Translations under genes and position numbers: made by a program
The notes under the pieces: generated by a model
Told to the model about the DNA's origin: nothing
Database searches by the model: none
Seen by the model: the letters and a program-made list of their open reading frames with translations, nothing else
Shown: positions 8,813 through 19,800 of the stretch, in pieces
Numbering within the stretch: position 1 is the stretch's first letter
Layout: every line of letters begins with the position of its first letter
Assembly (NCBI RefSeq): GCF_017583065.1
Contig: NZ_JAGEVL010000008.1
Coordinates: forward strand, 29,280-93,279
Direction of reading: 5' to 3'
Length of the DNA stretch: 64,000 nt
Origin: Staphylococcus shinii
GTDB lineage: Bacteria; Bacillota; Bacilli; Staphylococcales; Staphylococcaceae

Positions 8813-9673
8813 ATGGTGATTAAGCAAAATTTTGAAAATATTATAGTACAACCGTTTGAAGAAAAGTATAGAAAAGCACTTTATAATTTTAATTTAAATG
8901 AACGTCAACAAATCTATTCTTCTTTACCGAAAGATGTATTAGACGATGCAATAAATGATGAGGACAGAATCCCTAACATCGCACTAAATGAAGCGGGAGA
9001 TGTTATTGGTTTTTTTGTGTTACATCAATATTATCAACATGAAGGATATGATACACCAAGCCAAGTCATTTATGTTAGGTCTTTATCTGTAAATGAAGAT
9101 TACCAAGGTTATGGCTATGGCACGAAGATGATGATGTATTTGCCTCAATATGTTCAAGATTTATTTCCAAATTTTAACCACTTATATCTTGTGGTTGACG
9201 CAGAAAATAAAGGTGCATGGAATGTATATGAACGTGCAGGGTTTATGCATGCTGCGACAAAAGAAGAAGGGCCTATTGGCAAAGAGCGATTATATTATTT
9301 AGATTTGGATTCTAAGCATGTCTCATCGTTAAAATTAAAGCCAAATACAGACGAACAACCTTTTAACATCCATATCATAGATTTAATTAAAGATGGTCAA
9401 AAAGTTGGTTTTATAGCTATTGAACGACATGATGGAAGAATGAATATTTCTAAGATTGAAGTTAATAAAGATAAAAGACATCACGGTATTGCAGAAAGCG
9501 CGTTGAGACAACTAGCAACATATGTCAGAAAACATTTTGATGATGTGGAACTTCTTACTATTACACTTTTTGGAGAGAATAATGAATTAAAATCATTATG
9601 TATAAATAGTAATTTTGTTGAAATTGAAGCAGCTGATGACTTTATTGTTTTTGAAAAATATATAAATTACTAA
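8813..9673 (+). CDS. Tandem GNAT-domain acetyltransferase
   Basis: A 286-residue protein with two GNAT folds. The N-terminal one (about 10-165) has a full acetyl-CoA site: VRSLSVNEDYQGYGYGTKMM, with Q-x-x-G-x-G as QGYGYG at 98-103, and NVYERAGF near 137-144. The C-terminal one (about 185-284) has a similar but degenerate loop, KDKRHHGIAESAL (219-231), and NNELKSLCINSNF. The first half is therefore the likely active site. The acceptor is unknown. AGGGGAT at 8801-8807 supports the ATG. It stands alone upstream of rpoE, with no informative neighbours. Confidence 0.8.
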   Translation: MVIKQNFENIIVQPFEEKYRKALYNFNLNERQQIYSSLPKDVLDDAINDEDRIPNIALNEAGDVIGFFVLHQYYQHEGYDTPSQVIYVRSLSVNEDYQGYGYGTKMMMYLPQYVQDLFPNFNHLYLVVDAENKGAWNVYERAGFMHAATKEEGPIGKERLYYLDLDSKHVSSLKLKPNTDEQPFNIHIIDLIKDGQKVGFIAIERHDGRMNISKIEVNKDKRHHGIAESALRQLATYVRKHFDDVELLTITLFGENNELKSLCINSNFVEIEAADDFIVFEKYINY

Positions 9674-9782
9674 ATGCGATTGCGAAATTAAGCATTGTCA
9701 TTTATAATTTACATTTGTTATTATTACTTATGATGAACTTAGTACTGATTTGGATAAACGCCTTTGAAAGGAAGAATAAATA

Positions 9783-10334
9783 ATGAGAATTCAAGATTAT
9801 ACAAAAGAAATGGTTGATGAGAAATCATTTATCGATATGGCTTATACATTATTAAACGAAAAAAATGATACGATGAATTTATATGATATCATTGATGAAT
9901 TTAAAGCACTAGGCCACTATGAAGATGGGCAGATTGAAGATAGAATTGTTCAATTTTATACGGATTTAAACACAGATGGACGTTTTCTAAATGTTGGAGA
10001 AAATATTTGGGGGTTACGTGATTGGTATTCAGTTGCTGATATCGAAGAGAAAATTGCTCCAACAATTCAAAAATTCGACATTTTAGATGACGATGCTGAA
10101 GAAGATAAAAACTTAAAACTGCTTGGTGAAGATGAAACTGACGACGATGATGATATTCCAGCGGTAACTGATGACCAAGAAACACTAAACGATCCAGAAG
10201 ACCCTGAAGAAGACGATGTAGATGAAGACCTAAATGAATCGGATATCGTTATCGATGAGGACGACGAAGATTTTGATGAAGAAGACGAAGAAGACGATGA
10301 AAATGAAGAAGAAGAAGAGGATTTTGAAGAATAA
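9783..10334 (+). CDS. rpoE: RNA polymerase delta subunit
   Basis: The delta subunit of Firmicutes RNA polymerase speeds recycling and raises promoter selectivity. Of its 183 residues, the first 90 form the globular HARE-HTH domain ([21 protein letters not shown] ... WGLRDWY), and from about residue 105 the chain is almost only Asp and Glu, the disordered tail that mimics nucleic acid. AAAGGAAG lies before the ATG. It sits just upstream of pyrG, as in Bacillus, and the pyrG promoter begins about 16 bases after its stop. Confidence 0.96.
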   Translation: MRIQDYTKEMVDEKSFIDMAYTLLNEKNDTMNLYDIIDEFKALGHYEDGQIEDRIVQFYTDLNTDGRFLNVGENIWGLRDWYSVADIEEKIAPTIQKFDILDDDAEEDKNLKLLGEDETDDDDDIPAVTDDQETLNDPEDPEEDDVDEDLNESDIVIDEDDEDFDEEDEEDDENEEEEEDFEE

Positions 10335-10349
10335 TTCTTTGAGATTTAA

Positions 10350-10462
10350 TTGACTTTTTCCAGGAACATGATAAAATTTTATTCGGGCTCCTTTAAATAG
10401 GACGACGTGTATAAATAATATACGCTCCCCCTTACAACCATGTGAGAGGGAGCGATTTTTTT
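10350..10462 (+). promoter_or_regulatory. pyrG promoter with CTP-sensing slippage attenuator
   Basis: TTGACT (10350-10355), 16 bases, then TAAAAT (10372-10377) form the promoter. The likely start is the GGG of GGGCTCC at 10385-10391, 7 bases after the -10. In Bacillus subtilis low CTP makes polymerase stutter on this GGG and add extra G residues, which pair with the C-rich 5' arm of the downstream terminator and open it. Here that arm is CGCTCCCCCTTACA (10423-10436). All parts are visible; function is inferred from the known pyrG system. Confidence 0.8.
10423..10462 (+). terminator. Attenuator terminator in the pyrG leader
   Basis: CGCTCCCCCTTACA pairs with TGTGAGAGGGAGCG (10441-10454), followed by ATTTTTTTA. 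It lies about 190 bases before pyrG and downstream of the pyrG promoter. It also could stop read-through from rpoE. Confidence 0.85.
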
Positions 10463-10571
10463 ATTTAAATTACTATATAAGCTTTATAATATTTTTAATT
10501 TAGGTGATTGTTTGTAAAGGCAATTCGTACATATAAATCATTTGCTATGTAAAAACTACCTCACAAATTAA

Positions 10572-12260
<1,689 letters not shown>

Positions 12261-12270
12261 TATATAGATT

Positions 12271-12323
12271 AAACGTGATATCAGAAAGTTAGTATTTAAC
12301 TTATTTCTAATATCGCGTTTTTT
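12271..12323 (+). terminator. pyrG terminator
   Basis: AAACGTGATATCAGAAA pairs with TTTCTAATATCGCGTTT with few mismatches and is followed by T6. Confidence 0.85.
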
Positions 12324-12418
12324 ATAGGTGTATAAAAATATAAAATTTAAATTGTTGTATTTATTTAAAAAATGGTATAAATTATAAGGTTTTCTCTTTT
12401 TGAATAAAAAATGTAAAA

Positions 12419-12474
12419 TAAAAACGCTTACAATTATATAGAAGAATGCAAAAATGATAGGACTTTGATATAAT
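12419..12474 (+). promoter_or_regulatory. fba promoter region with cre-like site
   Basis: TATAAT at 12469-12474 is a good -10; the -35 is weak. TAAAAACGCTTACA at 12419-12432 matches the CcpA site consensus TGWAANCGNTNWCA except at one position. Its place upstream of the promoter would suit activation rather than block, but this is inference. Confidence 0.45.
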
Positions 12475-12518
12475 TAGATTGTAAAAATATGTGCTTAAAG
12501 CACCAAGGAGGAACTTTC

Positions 12519-13379
12519 ATGCCTTTAGTTTCAATGAAAGAAATGTTAATAGACGCAAAAGAAAATGGTTACGCAGTTGGTCAATACAACTTAAATAACT
12601 TAGAGTTTACACAAGCGATTTTAGAAGCTTCTCAAGAAGAGAACGCTCCAGTAATCCTAGGTGTATCTGAAGGTGCTGCTCGTTACATGGGTGGTTTCTA
12701 CACAGTTGTTAAAATGGTTGAAGGATTAATGCACGACAAAGAAATCACTATTCCTGTAGCAATTCACTTAGACCATGGTTCAAGCTTTGAAAAATGTAAA
12801 GAAGCAATCGATGCTGGTTTTACTTCAGTAATGATTGATGCTTCTCACGGTTCATTTGAAGACAATGTTGAAATCACTTCAAAAGTTGTTGAATATGCGC
12901 ATGAACACGGCGTTTCAGTTGAAGCGGAATTAGGAACTGTTGGTGGACAAGAAGATGATGTTGTTGCTGAAGGTGTTATCTATGCAGATCCTAAAGAATG
13001 TCAAGAACTTGTTGAAAGAACAGGTATTGATACATTAGCTCCAGCCTTAGGTTCAGTACACGGACCTTACAAAGGTGAACCTAAATTAGGATTCAAAGAA
13101 ATGGAAGAAATTGGTGCTTCTACTGGTTTACCTCTAGTATTGCATGGTGGTACAGGTATCCCTACTAAAGATATCCAAAAAGCAATCCCGTTTGGTACAG
13201 CTAAAATTAATGTAAATACTGAAAACCAAATTGCTTCTGCTAAAGCTGTTCGTGAAGCGTTAGATAATGACAAAGAAGTTTATGATCCTCGTAAATATTT
13301 AGGACCAGCTCGCGAAGCAATTAAAGCTACAGTAATTGGTAAAATTAAAGAGTTTGGTACATCTAACAAAGCTAAATAA
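12519..13379 (+). CDS. fba: Class II fructose-bisphosphate aldolase
   Basis: It cleaves fructose-1,6-bisphosphate in glycolysis and makes it in gluconeogenesis. The 286-residue zinc enzyme starts [10 protein letters not shown] at ATG 12519, 6 bases after AAGGAGGA; the frame extends upstream but the ribosome binding site fixes the start. Metal and catalytic residues are His83, Asp85 and His86 in [21 protein letters not shown], and VLHGGTGIP near 204-212. It follows pyrG and precedes murAB, but its own promoter and terminator make it a single-gene unit. The near relatives tagatose-bisphosphate aldolases share these motifs; context favours fba. Confidence 0.94.
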   Translation: MPLVSMKEMLIDAKENGYAVGQYNLNNLEFTQAILEASQEENAPVILGVSEGAARYMGGFYTVVKMVEGLMHDKEITIPVAIHLDHGSSFEKCKEAIDAGFTSVMIDASHGSFEDNVEITSKVVEYAHEHGVSVEAELGTVGGQEDDVVAEGVIYADPKECQELVERTGIDTLAPALGSVHGPYKGEPKLGFKEMEEIGASTGLPLVLHGGTGIPTKDIQKAIPFGTAKINVNTENQIASAKAVREALDNDKEVYDPRKYLGPAREAIKATVIGKIKEFGTSNKAK

Positions 13380-13856
13380 TTTAACTATTATATAGCAAAC
13401 GTTGACTAGGTTATAATTGTTATAATGACATTCTACACTACTGCTAAGTGGCTTAAATCATAAGCACTGCGATTGTCTAATTATTAAATAAGCTTCTAAT
13501 GAGCTTTTAGATCTCTAGTCATCTTCTGGGGCGAGAATATGAAATCAAAATTGAATTTTTGATTTCTGTTTCGTCCCATTTTTTATGTTATAATTTGTTA
13601 GGCTTTGAAAGCTGATAAATAGAATTACAGTGCTTTACATAATTTTTATAAATAAATCTTAAAAAAGTGATTTAAATTGTGAAATATTGGGAAATAGAAA
13701 TTATAATGAAAAATTATATGCATTATACAGCACTTAATTAAATTTGAAATAGATTTTATGAAACTGTTGTGCTTTGCAAACTGTAATCATTTAATTTATA
13801 ATGCAAATGATATATTGGAACAGAATATCGATTGAAAGGCAAAGGAGAACAAGCGA
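13380..13856 (+). other. fba-murAB intergenic region with several hairpins
   Basis: In 477 bases without a gene I see a bulged hairpin at 13444-13466 (AGTGGCTTA with TAAGCACT), a short AAGCT/AGCTT hairpin with few T near 13493-13508, the strong terminator at 13528, and then an AT-rich stretch that must hold the murAB promoter. TTGTGAAATATT at 13676-13687 is half of a Rex-type palindrome but the other half is not conserved. Confidence 0.5.
13528..13584 (+). terminator. fba terminator
   Basis: GGGGCGA (13528-13534) with TCGTCCC (13571-13577), plus the inner stem GAAATCAAAA with TTTTTGATTTC, followed by ATTTTTT. It is of the GGGACGAA/TTCGTCCC type common in staphylococci. Confidence 0.85.
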
Positions 13857-15116
13857 ATGGTTCAAGAAGTGATTAAAATTAGAGGTGGTCAAACACTTAA
13901 AGGTGAAGTGAATATCCACGGTGCTAAAAACAGTGCAGTAGCAATTATACCAGCAGCGATTTTGGCTGAAGATAAAGTAACAATTGAAGGCCTTCCAGAA
14001 ATCTCTGATGTAGAGACTTTAGTAAGTTTACTTGGAGATTTAAACATTGAAACGGAATTAGAAGGCATGACATTACATGTTGACCCTGAAAATATTGAAA
14101 ATGCACCATTACCAAATAATAAAGTAGAATCATTACGTGCTTCTTATTATATGATGGGAGCAATGTTGGGAAGATTTAAAAAGTGTGTCATTGGTTTACC
14201 TGGCGGCTGCCCCTTAGGGCCAAGACCGATTGATCAACATATTAAGGGATTTAAAGCATTAGGCGCAAAAGTTGATGAATCAAGTAGCACTTCAATGAAG
14301 ATTGAAGCAGATAGATTGGTTGGCGCAAATATATTTTTAGACATAGTAAGTGTAGGCGCTACGATTAATATCATGTTGGCAGCGGTACGCGCTGAAGGTC
14401 AGACAATTATTGAAAATGCAGCAAAAGAACCAGAAGTGGTAGATGTAGCGAATTTCTTAATGAGCCTTGGAGCTGATATTAAAGGTGCAGGCACAAGTAC
14501 AATTAAAATTAATGGTGTAGAACGTTTGCATGGTTCACATCATCAAGTAATCCCAGATAGAATTGAAGCGGGTACATATATGTGTATAGCAGCTGCTTGT
14601 GGTGAAAATATCAGAATTAATAATATTATTCCAACGCATGTAGAACCACTTACAGTTAAGCTTAAAGAATTAGGTGTAGACATACAAGTTGATGATGACA
14701 GCGTACTTATTAAACGCAACACGCCTTATATTAGTGTCGATATTAAAACATTAGTATACCCAGGGTTTGCCACTGACTTACAACAACCAATAACACCATT
14801 ACTATTTATGGCTGATGGTGTGTCGTTTGTTACTGAAACAATCTACCCAGCTCGTTTTAAACATGTAGATGAACTGAAAAATATGGGTGCAAACATTTCA
14901 GCAGACAATGGTACAGCAACTATAAAACCATCAAAATTAACTGGCGCAGAGGTTTATGCTAGTGATTTACGTGCAGGCGCTTGTCTGATTGTAGCTGGAT
15001 TGCTAGCTGAAGATGTTACGACTATTTATAACGTCAAACATATTTATCGTGGTTATACAAATATCGTTAAAACTCTAAAATCACTTGGTGCAGATATTTG
15101 GACTGAAGAAGTTTGA
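13857..15116 (+). CDS. murAB: UDP-N-acetylglucosamine 1-carboxyvinyltransferase, second copy
   Basis: MurA transfers enolpyruvate from PEP to UDP-GlcNAc, the first committed step of peptidoglycan synthesis. The 419-residue protein has the substrate lysine in HGAKNS (Lys24), the fosfomycin-target Cys118 in [16 protein letters not shown], and the repeated inside-out alpha/beta fold. AAAGGAGAA precedes the ATG. A second MurA (murAA) lies 19.5 kb downstream. Position after fba and before rho identifies this as the MurAB/MurZ type of low-GC Gram-positives. Name by context and resemblance; either copy may be the main enzyme. Confidence 0.92.
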   Translation: MVQEVIKIRGGQTLKGEVNIHGAKNSAVAIIPAAILAEDKVTIEGLPEISDVETLVSLLGDLNIETELEGMTLHVDPENIENAPLPNNKVESLRASYYMMGAMLGRFKKCVIGLPGGCPLGPRPIDQHIKGFKALGAKVDESSSTSMKIEADRLVGANIFLDIVSVGATINIMLAAVRAEGQTIIENAAKEPEVVDVANFLMSLGADIKGAGTSTIKINGVERLHGSHHQVIPDRIEAGTYMCIAAACGENIRINNIIPTHVEPLTVKLKELGVDIQVDDDSVLIKRNTPYISVDIKTLVYPGFATDLQQPITPLLFMADGVSFVTETIYPARFKHVDELKNMGANISADNGTATIKPSKLTGAEVYASDLRAGACLIVAGLLAEDVTTIYNVKHIYRGYTNIVKTLKSLGADIWTEEV

Positions 15117-15162
15117 AAAATGTGGTATACTAAATATACTAAGTGAAAATTGTGTATTTAGT
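15113..15162 (+). promoter_or_regulatory. Promoter and palindromic candidate operator of the HxlR regulator gene
   Basis: TTGAAA (15113-15118), 16 bases, TATACT (15135-15140) form a promoter. The inverted repeat ACTAAATA (15129-15136) with TATTTAGT (15155-15162) straddles the -10 and start point, and a direct repeat of ATACTAA (15128-15134, 15136-15142) overlaps it. This placement is what an autorepressor site would look like. It follows the murAB stop directly. Confidence 0.5.
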
Positions 15163-15203
15163 GATATGTGTTTTAGAATAAAATCAATAATGAGGTGATG
15201 GCC

Positions 15204-15527
15204 ATGGAGGTTTGCCCTTATCTAGAAGAAACCTTTAAAATTGTAGGTAGAAGCTGGAATGGTCTTATTATTAATTATTTATCAAGATGTACGGAAAAAT
15301 CTGCTCACTTTTCTGATATGAAGCGTGATTTGAAGACGATAACGCCACGTGCACTTAGTATTAAATTAACAGACCTTACTGAATGGGGTCTAGTAGAGAA
15401 AAATATAGTATCTACAAGCCCAATGAATATTCTGTATCAGCTCACGGATAAAGGTGATGCTTTAGCGGCAGCGTTAGTACCGATGGAAGAATGGGCGCAA
15501 GAGTATATAGAACTTGAAAACAAATAG
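15204..15527 (+). CDS. HxlR-family winged-helix regulator
   Basis: A 107-residue MarR-like DNA-binding protein of the HxlR family (YodB, HypR, HxlR), whose members sense electrophiles, quinones, disulfide stress or formaldehyde through an N-terminal cysteine. The pattern is typical: CPYLEETFKIVGRSWNGLII at the N-terminus (Cys4), HFSDMKRDLKTITPRALSIKL as helix-turn-helix, and TDKGDAL. A second Cys is near residue 29. Of the clustered GTG 15195, ATG 15198 and ATG 15204, the last is 6 bases after GAGGTG and is preferred. The next gene is an aldehyde dehydrogenase on the same strand, a likely target. Confidence 0.85.
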   Translation: MEVCPYLEETFKIVGRSWNGLIINYLSRCTEKSAHFSDMKRDLKTITPRALSIKLTDLTEWGLVEKNIVSTSPMNILYQLTDKGDALAAALVPMEEWAQEYIELENK

Positions 15528-15547
15528 CTAAGTGCCTTATAATTTCG

Positions 15548-15583
15548 AGCCTTAGACATCAATATGGTGTCTAAGGCTTTTTT
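15548..15583 (+). terminator. Terminator between the HxlR gene and aldA
   Basis: AGCCTTAGACA (15548-15558) pairs perfectly with TGTCTAAGGCT (15568-15578), then T6. It separates the regulator and the dehydrogenase into two transcripts. Confidence 0.85.
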
Positions 15584-15673
15584 ATGAGTTAGTAGTTATG
15601 AGCAGTTATGTTTAAAAATTTTCAATCTCGGTTAGAATATAATTATCAACATAACTTAAGGAGTGAATATATA

Positions 15674-17101
15674 ATGAGAAATTTCACTAAACAATATATC
15701 AACGGTGAATGGGTTGAAAGTACAAGCGGAGAAACAATAGAAGTAATCAACCCTGCAACAGAAGAAGTAGCGGGTACTATCGCGAAAGGTAACAAAGAAG
15801 ATGTTGATAAAGCAGTGGATGCAGCAGAAAATGTGTATTTTGAATTTAGACACAGTTCAGTTCAAGAAAGAAAAGAACTATTAGATAAAATTGTACAAGA
15901 GTATAAAAATAGAAAAGAAGATCTTATAGAAGCTATTACTGATGAATTAGGTGCGCCATTAGATGTATCAGAAAATGTTCATTATCAAATGGGATTAGAT
16001 CATTTCGAAGCAGCACGCGATGCGTTAGATAATTTTGAATTTGAAGAACGTCGCGGTGACGACCTAGTTGTCAAAGAAGCTATTGGTGTAGCTGGTTTAA
16101 TCACACCGTGGAACTTCCCAACAAACCAAACATCTCTTAAATTATCAGCGGCATTTGCAGCAGGTAGTCCAGTGGTTTTAAAACCATCTGAAGAGACGCC
16201 GTTTGCAGCAATTATTTTAGCTGAAATTTTTGATAAAGTAGGCGTACCGAAGGGTGTGTTTAATTTAGTAAATGGTGATGGCCAAGGTGTAGGAAATCCA
16301 TTAAGTGAACATCCTAAGGTTAGAATGATGTCGTTTACTGGTTCTGGTCCAACGGGCTCAAGCATTATGAAAAAAGCTGCGGAGGATTTCAAAAAAGTAT
16401 CACTTGAATTAGGTGGTAAATCACCATATATAATCTTAGATGATGTAGATATAAATGAAGCAGCAAGCGCAGCAACCGGCAAAGTTGTTACAAATACTGG
16501 TCAAGTATGTACAGCAGGTACTAGAACTCTTGTGCCTGAAAGTATTAAAGAAGAATTTTTAACTGCTGTAAAAGAAAAATTCAGTCAAGTTAAAGTAGGC
16601 GACCCACGTGCAGAAGGTACTGAAGTTGGTCCTATCATTAGTAAAAAACAATTTGACCAAGTACAATCATACATTGATAAAGGTGTAGAAGAAGGTGCAG
16701 AGTTATTTTATGGTGGACCTGGTAAACCAGAAGGTTTAGATAAAGGATACTTTGCACGTCCAACTATCTTTAATAATGTTGATAATGATATGACAATTGC
16801 TCGAGAAGAGATATTTGGTCCAGTAATGTCAATTATCACTTATAACGATGTAGACGAAGCCATTAAAATCGCAAATGATACAGAATATGGTTTAGCTTCA
16901 TATGTGTATGGTAAAGATCAAGACACATTACACAAAATAGCACGTTCATTAGAAGCTGGTACAGTTGAAATTAATGAAGCAGGACGCAAGCCAGATTTAC
17001 CATTCGGTGGCTATAAACAATCAGGTATTGGTCGTGAATGGGGAGACTATGGTATTGAAGAATTCCTAGAAGTTAAATCTATTGCAGGTTACTATAAATA
17101 A
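15674..17101 (+). CDS. aldA: NAD(P)-dependent aldehyde dehydrogenase
   Basis: A 475-residue cytoplasmic dehydrogenase oxidising an aldehyde to its acid. ATG 15674 follows AAGGAG (15658-15663) by 10 bases; the frame is open upstream but without a ribosome binding site. The active site is complete: Asn147 in PWNFP, Glu245 in LELGGKS, Cys279 in [11 protein letters not shown], and FTGSGPTGS in the nucleotide site. Substrate range cannot be read from sequence; the S. aureus relative AldA is linked to formaldehyde and hypochlorite stress. The HxlR regulator upstream fits an aldehyde or electrophile detoxification role. Confidence 0.88.
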   Translation: MRNFTKQYINGEWVESTSGETIEVINPATEEVAGTIAKGNKEDVDKAVDAAENVYFEFRHSSVQERKELLDKIVQEYKNRKEDLIEAITDELGAPLDVSENVHYQMGLDHFEAARDALDNFEFEERRGDDLVVKEAIGVAGLITPWNFPTNQTSLKLSAAFAAGSPVVLKPSEETPFAAIILAEIFDKVGVPKGVFNLVNGDGQGVGNPLSEHPKVRMMSFTGSGPTGSSIMKKAAEDFKKVSLELGGKSPYIILDDVDINEAASAATGKVVTNTGQVCTAGTRTLVPESIKEEFLTAVKEKFSQVKVGDPRAEGTEVGPIISKKQFDQVQSYIDKGVEEGAELFYGGPGKPEGLDKGYFARPTIFNNVDNDMTIAREEIFGPVMSIITYNDVDEAIKIANDTEYGLASYVYGKDQDTLHKIARSLEAGTVEINEAGRKPDLPFGGYKQSGIGREWGDYGIEEFLEVKSIAGYYK

Positions 17102-17125
17102 TAAATTTTAAAAGTAAAATTGTTT

Positions 17126-17162
17126 AAAGGTGAGGCATATAACTTATGCTTCATCTTTTTTA
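17126..17162 (+). terminator. aldA terminator
   Basis: AAAGGTGAGGCATA pairs with TATGCTTCATCTTT (two G-T pairs), then more T. Confidence 0.8.
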
Positions 17163-17281
17163 TAATTTTTAAAAATTGAAATACGTTTTGTAATTAAAAA
17201 GGAAATTTGCTATAGTTATAAAAGTAAGTAGCGTAGCTATTACGTTATTTAAAAACTTATTTATGAAATGGGTGCAAGATA

Positions 17282-18598
17282 ATGCCTGAAAAAGTACGAA
17301 CATCACCTCAGTATGAATCGTTCCACGAATTGTACAAAAATTACACTACAAAAGATCTCACTCAAAAAGCAAAATCTCTAAAACTAACAAATTATAGTAA
17401 ATTGAATAAAAAAGAGCTTGTTCTTGCCATTATGGAAGCACAAATGGAAAAAGATGGAAATTATTATATGGAGGGTATTTTAGATGATATCCAACAGGAT
17501 GGTTATGGTTTCCTAAGAACAGTTAATTATTCTAAAGGTGAAAAAGATATTTATATTTCTGCTAGTCAAATTCGTCGTTTTGAAATTAAACGCGGGGATA
17601 AAGTGACTGGTAAAGTAAGAAAGCCTAAAGATAATGAAAAATACTATGGTTTATTACAAGTTGATTTCGTAAATGGTGAGAATGCAGAAGAAGTTAAGAA
17701 GCGTCCGCATTTCCAAGCATTGACACCGTTATATCCTGAAGAGCGCATTTTATTAGAGACAACTAAACAAAACTTCTCTACGCGTATAATGGATTTAGTG
17801 ACACCTATTGGTTTAGGGCAACGTGGTTTAATTGTTGCTCCGCCAAAAGCTGGTAAAACATCATTGCTCAAGGAAATTGCAAATGCAATTGCGATAAATA
17901 AGCCAGATGCAGAGCTATTTGTGTTACTTGTTGGTGAAAGGCCTGAAGAGGTTACAGATTTAGAAAGATCAGTTGAATCTGCAGAAGTAGTACATTCTAC
18001 ATTTGATGAACCACCACAACATCACGTGAAAGTTGCAGAATTATTATTAGAACGTGCAAAGCGTCTAGTAGAAATTGGTAAAGATGTGATCATATTAATG
18101 GATTCAATTACAAGGTTAGCTCGGGCTTATAATCTTGTAATACCGCCTAGTGGTCGCACACTGTCCGGTGGTTTAGACCCTGCATCCTTACACAAACCTA
18201 AAGCTTTCTTTGGGGCTGCCAGAAACATCGAAGCAGGTGGTAGTATGACTATATTAGCTACTGCTTTAGTAGATACTGGGTCTCGAATGGATGATATGAT
18301 TTATGAGGAATTTAAAGGAACGGGAAATATGGAATTACATCTAGATCGTAAGTTAGCTGAACGTCGTGTGTTCCCAGCAATCGATATAGGTCGTAGTTCT
18401 ACTCGTAAAGAAGAATTACTTATAGATCCAAAAGAACTTGAGTCATTATGGCAATTGCGTAATATGTTCACAGATTCTACAGATTTTACAGAAAGATTTG
18501 TACGTAAATTGAAGCGTACAGAAAATAACAAAGAATTCTTTGAGCAGTTGCAAAAAGCTGCTAAAGAAAGCACTAAAACAGGTAAACCAATTATTTAA
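17282..18598 (+). CDS. rho: Transcription termination factor Rho
   Basis: Rho is a hexameric ATP-driven RNA translocase that ends untranslated transcripts and curbs antisense transcription. The 438-residue protein has the N-terminal Rho helix domain (1-55), a cold-shock RNA-binding domain with GYGFLR (74-79), Walker A APPKAGKT (186-193), Walker B ILMDSITR, the Q-loop and R-loop regions and DTGSRMDDMIYEEFKGTGN. Length and order are normal. The ribosome binding site is weak (GGGTG), which is plain in an autoregulated gene. It stands between aldA and rpmE2. Confidence 0.97.
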   Translation: MPEKVRTSPQYESFHELYKNYTTKDLTQKAKSLKLTNYSKLNKKELVLAIMEAQMEKDGNYYMEGILDDIQQDGYGFLRTVNYSKGEKDIYISASQIRRFEIKRGDKVTGKVRKPKDNEKYYGLLQVDFVNGENAEEVKKRPHFQALTPLYPEERILLETTKQNFSTRIMDLVTPIGLGQRGLIVAPPKAGKTSLLKEIANAIAINKPDAELFVLLVGERPEEVTDLERSVESAEVVHSTFDEPPQHHVKVAELLLERAKRLVEIGKDVIILMDSITRLARAYNLVIPPSGRTLSGGLDPASLHKPKAFFGAARNIEAGGSMTILATALVDTGSRMDDMIYEEFKGTGNMELHLDRKLAERRVFPAIDIGRSSTRKEELLIDPKELESLWQLRNMFTDSTDFTERFVRKLKRTENNKEFFEQLQKAAKESTKTGKPII

Positions 18599-18742
18599 TC
18601 TGAAATAATTTGGTATATAAGAAAGCAATATTTGATTTAGGGTTGCGTTTTATATTTAAAGCCATTATAATTATCAAGTATTGGGTAAAAACTCACAAAA
18701 AACTCTGTGCCAGATGGTTCAGGGCAAAGGAGCTGAAAAGTA

Positions 18743-19000
18743 ATGAGACAAAATATTCATCCTGAATATCATAAGGTTATCTTTTTAGATACTACTACGG
18801 ATTTTAAATTCCTAAGTGGTTCAACTAAATCTTCATCAGAAACTATGACATGGGAAGATGGTAATGAATACCCAGTTATTCGTTTAGACATTTCATCTGA
18901 TTCACACCCATTCTATACAGGACGTCAAAAATTCGCTGCTGCGGATGGTCGTGTGGAACGTTTCAACAAAAAATTCGGATTCAAATCAAGCAACGAATAA
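18743..19000 (+). CDS. rpmE2: 50S ribosomal protein L31 type B
   Basis: An 85-residue ribosomal protein of the long, zinc-free C-minus form: [28 protein letters not shown] at the N-terminus and [25 protein letters not shown] in the C-terminal half, with no CxxC metal motif. In bacteria with both forms, this type replaces the zinc-containing one when zinc is scarce; staphylococci appear to rely on it. AAAGGAG lies 10 bases before the ATG. A strong terminator follows, so it is expressed alone or with rho. Confidence 0.96.
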   Translation: MRQNIHPEYHKVIFLDTTTDFKFLSGSTKSSSETMTWEDGNEYPVIRLDISSDSHPFYTGRQKFAAADGRVERFNKKFGFKSSNE

Positions 19001-19010
19001 TTGTTGTTTT

Positions 19011-19042
19011 AAAGCATTCTCATTTTATGAGAATGCTTTTTT
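19011..19042 (+). terminator. rpmE2 terminator
   Basis: AAAGCATTCTCAT pairs perfectly with ATGAGAATGCTTT around a TTT loop, then T-rich DNA. Confidence 0.9.
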
Positions 19043-19200
19043 ACTTTTACATAAATTTTAATTAAAAATGACATAATGGCAAGACGGTATTAAAGAAACT
19101 CAGACATAATTAAACGCAATAACTTGAAGATATATCATATTTTAACTTAAAAAATATGATATAATAAACCGATTATGTTTTGAAAAAGGTGGAACGCATA

Positions 19201-19800
19201 ATGTATGAAACTTATCATTCCGGGTGGATTGAATGTATTACTGGAAGTATGTTTAGTGGTAAATCCGAAGAGCTAATACGTCGATTAAGACGTGGTCTTT
19301 ATGCTAAACAAAAAGTAGTTGTATTTAAACCAGCTATAGATGACCGTTATCATAAAGACAAAATTGTTTCTCATAATGGTAACGCGATAGAAGCAATTAA
19401 TATATCAACAGCAGCAGAGATTTTTAAACACGATTTATCAGATGTAGATGTAATCGGTATAGATGAAGTACAATTTTTTGAAAATGGTATTGTGCATATA
19501 GCTGAGCAATTAGCTGAAAAAGGACATAGAGTTATTACGGCTGGATTAGATATGGATTTTAGAGGCGAACCTTTTGAACCAATACCAGAGTTATTAGCAG
19601 TGAGTGAAGATGTAACAAAATTACAAGCTGTTTGCGCAGTTTGTGGTGCATCTTCAAGTCGTACACAAAGGTTAATAGATGGTAACCCAGCCAAAATAGA
19701 TGATCCAGTTATATTAGTTGGTGCCAATGAAAGTTACGAACCAAGATGTAGGGCACATCACATTGTCGCACCGAGTAATGATGAGAAGGAGGAAATGTAG
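19201..19800 (+). CDS. tdk: Thymidine kinase
   Basis: Tdk phosphorylates thymidine to dTMP in the salvage pathway. The 199-residue type II enzyme has Walker A GSMFSGKS (15-22), the DEVQFF strand with catalytic Glu, the thymidine lasso near the C-terminus, and zinc cysteines in CAVCG and RCRAHH. ATG 19201 is preferred: AAGGTGG lies upstream and an earlier TTG at 19180 precedes that site. It begins a tight run with prfA and prmC (stop of tdk overlaps start of prfA by one base), as in Bacillus. Confidence 0.96.
   Translation: MYETYHSGWIECITGSMFSGKSEELIRRLRRGLYAKQKVVVFKPAIDDRYHKDKIVSHNGNAIEAINISTAAEIFKHDLSDVDVIGIDEVQFFENGIVHIAEQLAEKGHRVITAGLDMDFRGEPFEPIPELLAVSEDVTKLQAVCAVCGASSSRTQRLIDGNPAKIDDPVILVGANESYEPRCRAHHIVAPSNDEKEEM

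Noticed and set aside
13380..13527. Separate small RNA after fba
   Set aside because: Two weak hairpins before the main terminator are more simply a 3' UTR; no promoter is seen.
13676..13693. Possible Rex redox operator before murAB (TTGTGAAATATT...)
   Set aside because: Only the left half fits; the right half reads GGGAAA instead of TCACAA.
16000..16482. 160-codon minus-strand frame inside aldA
   Set aside because: Opposite the catalytic core of a clear dehydrogenase, and typical of codon-bias shadows.
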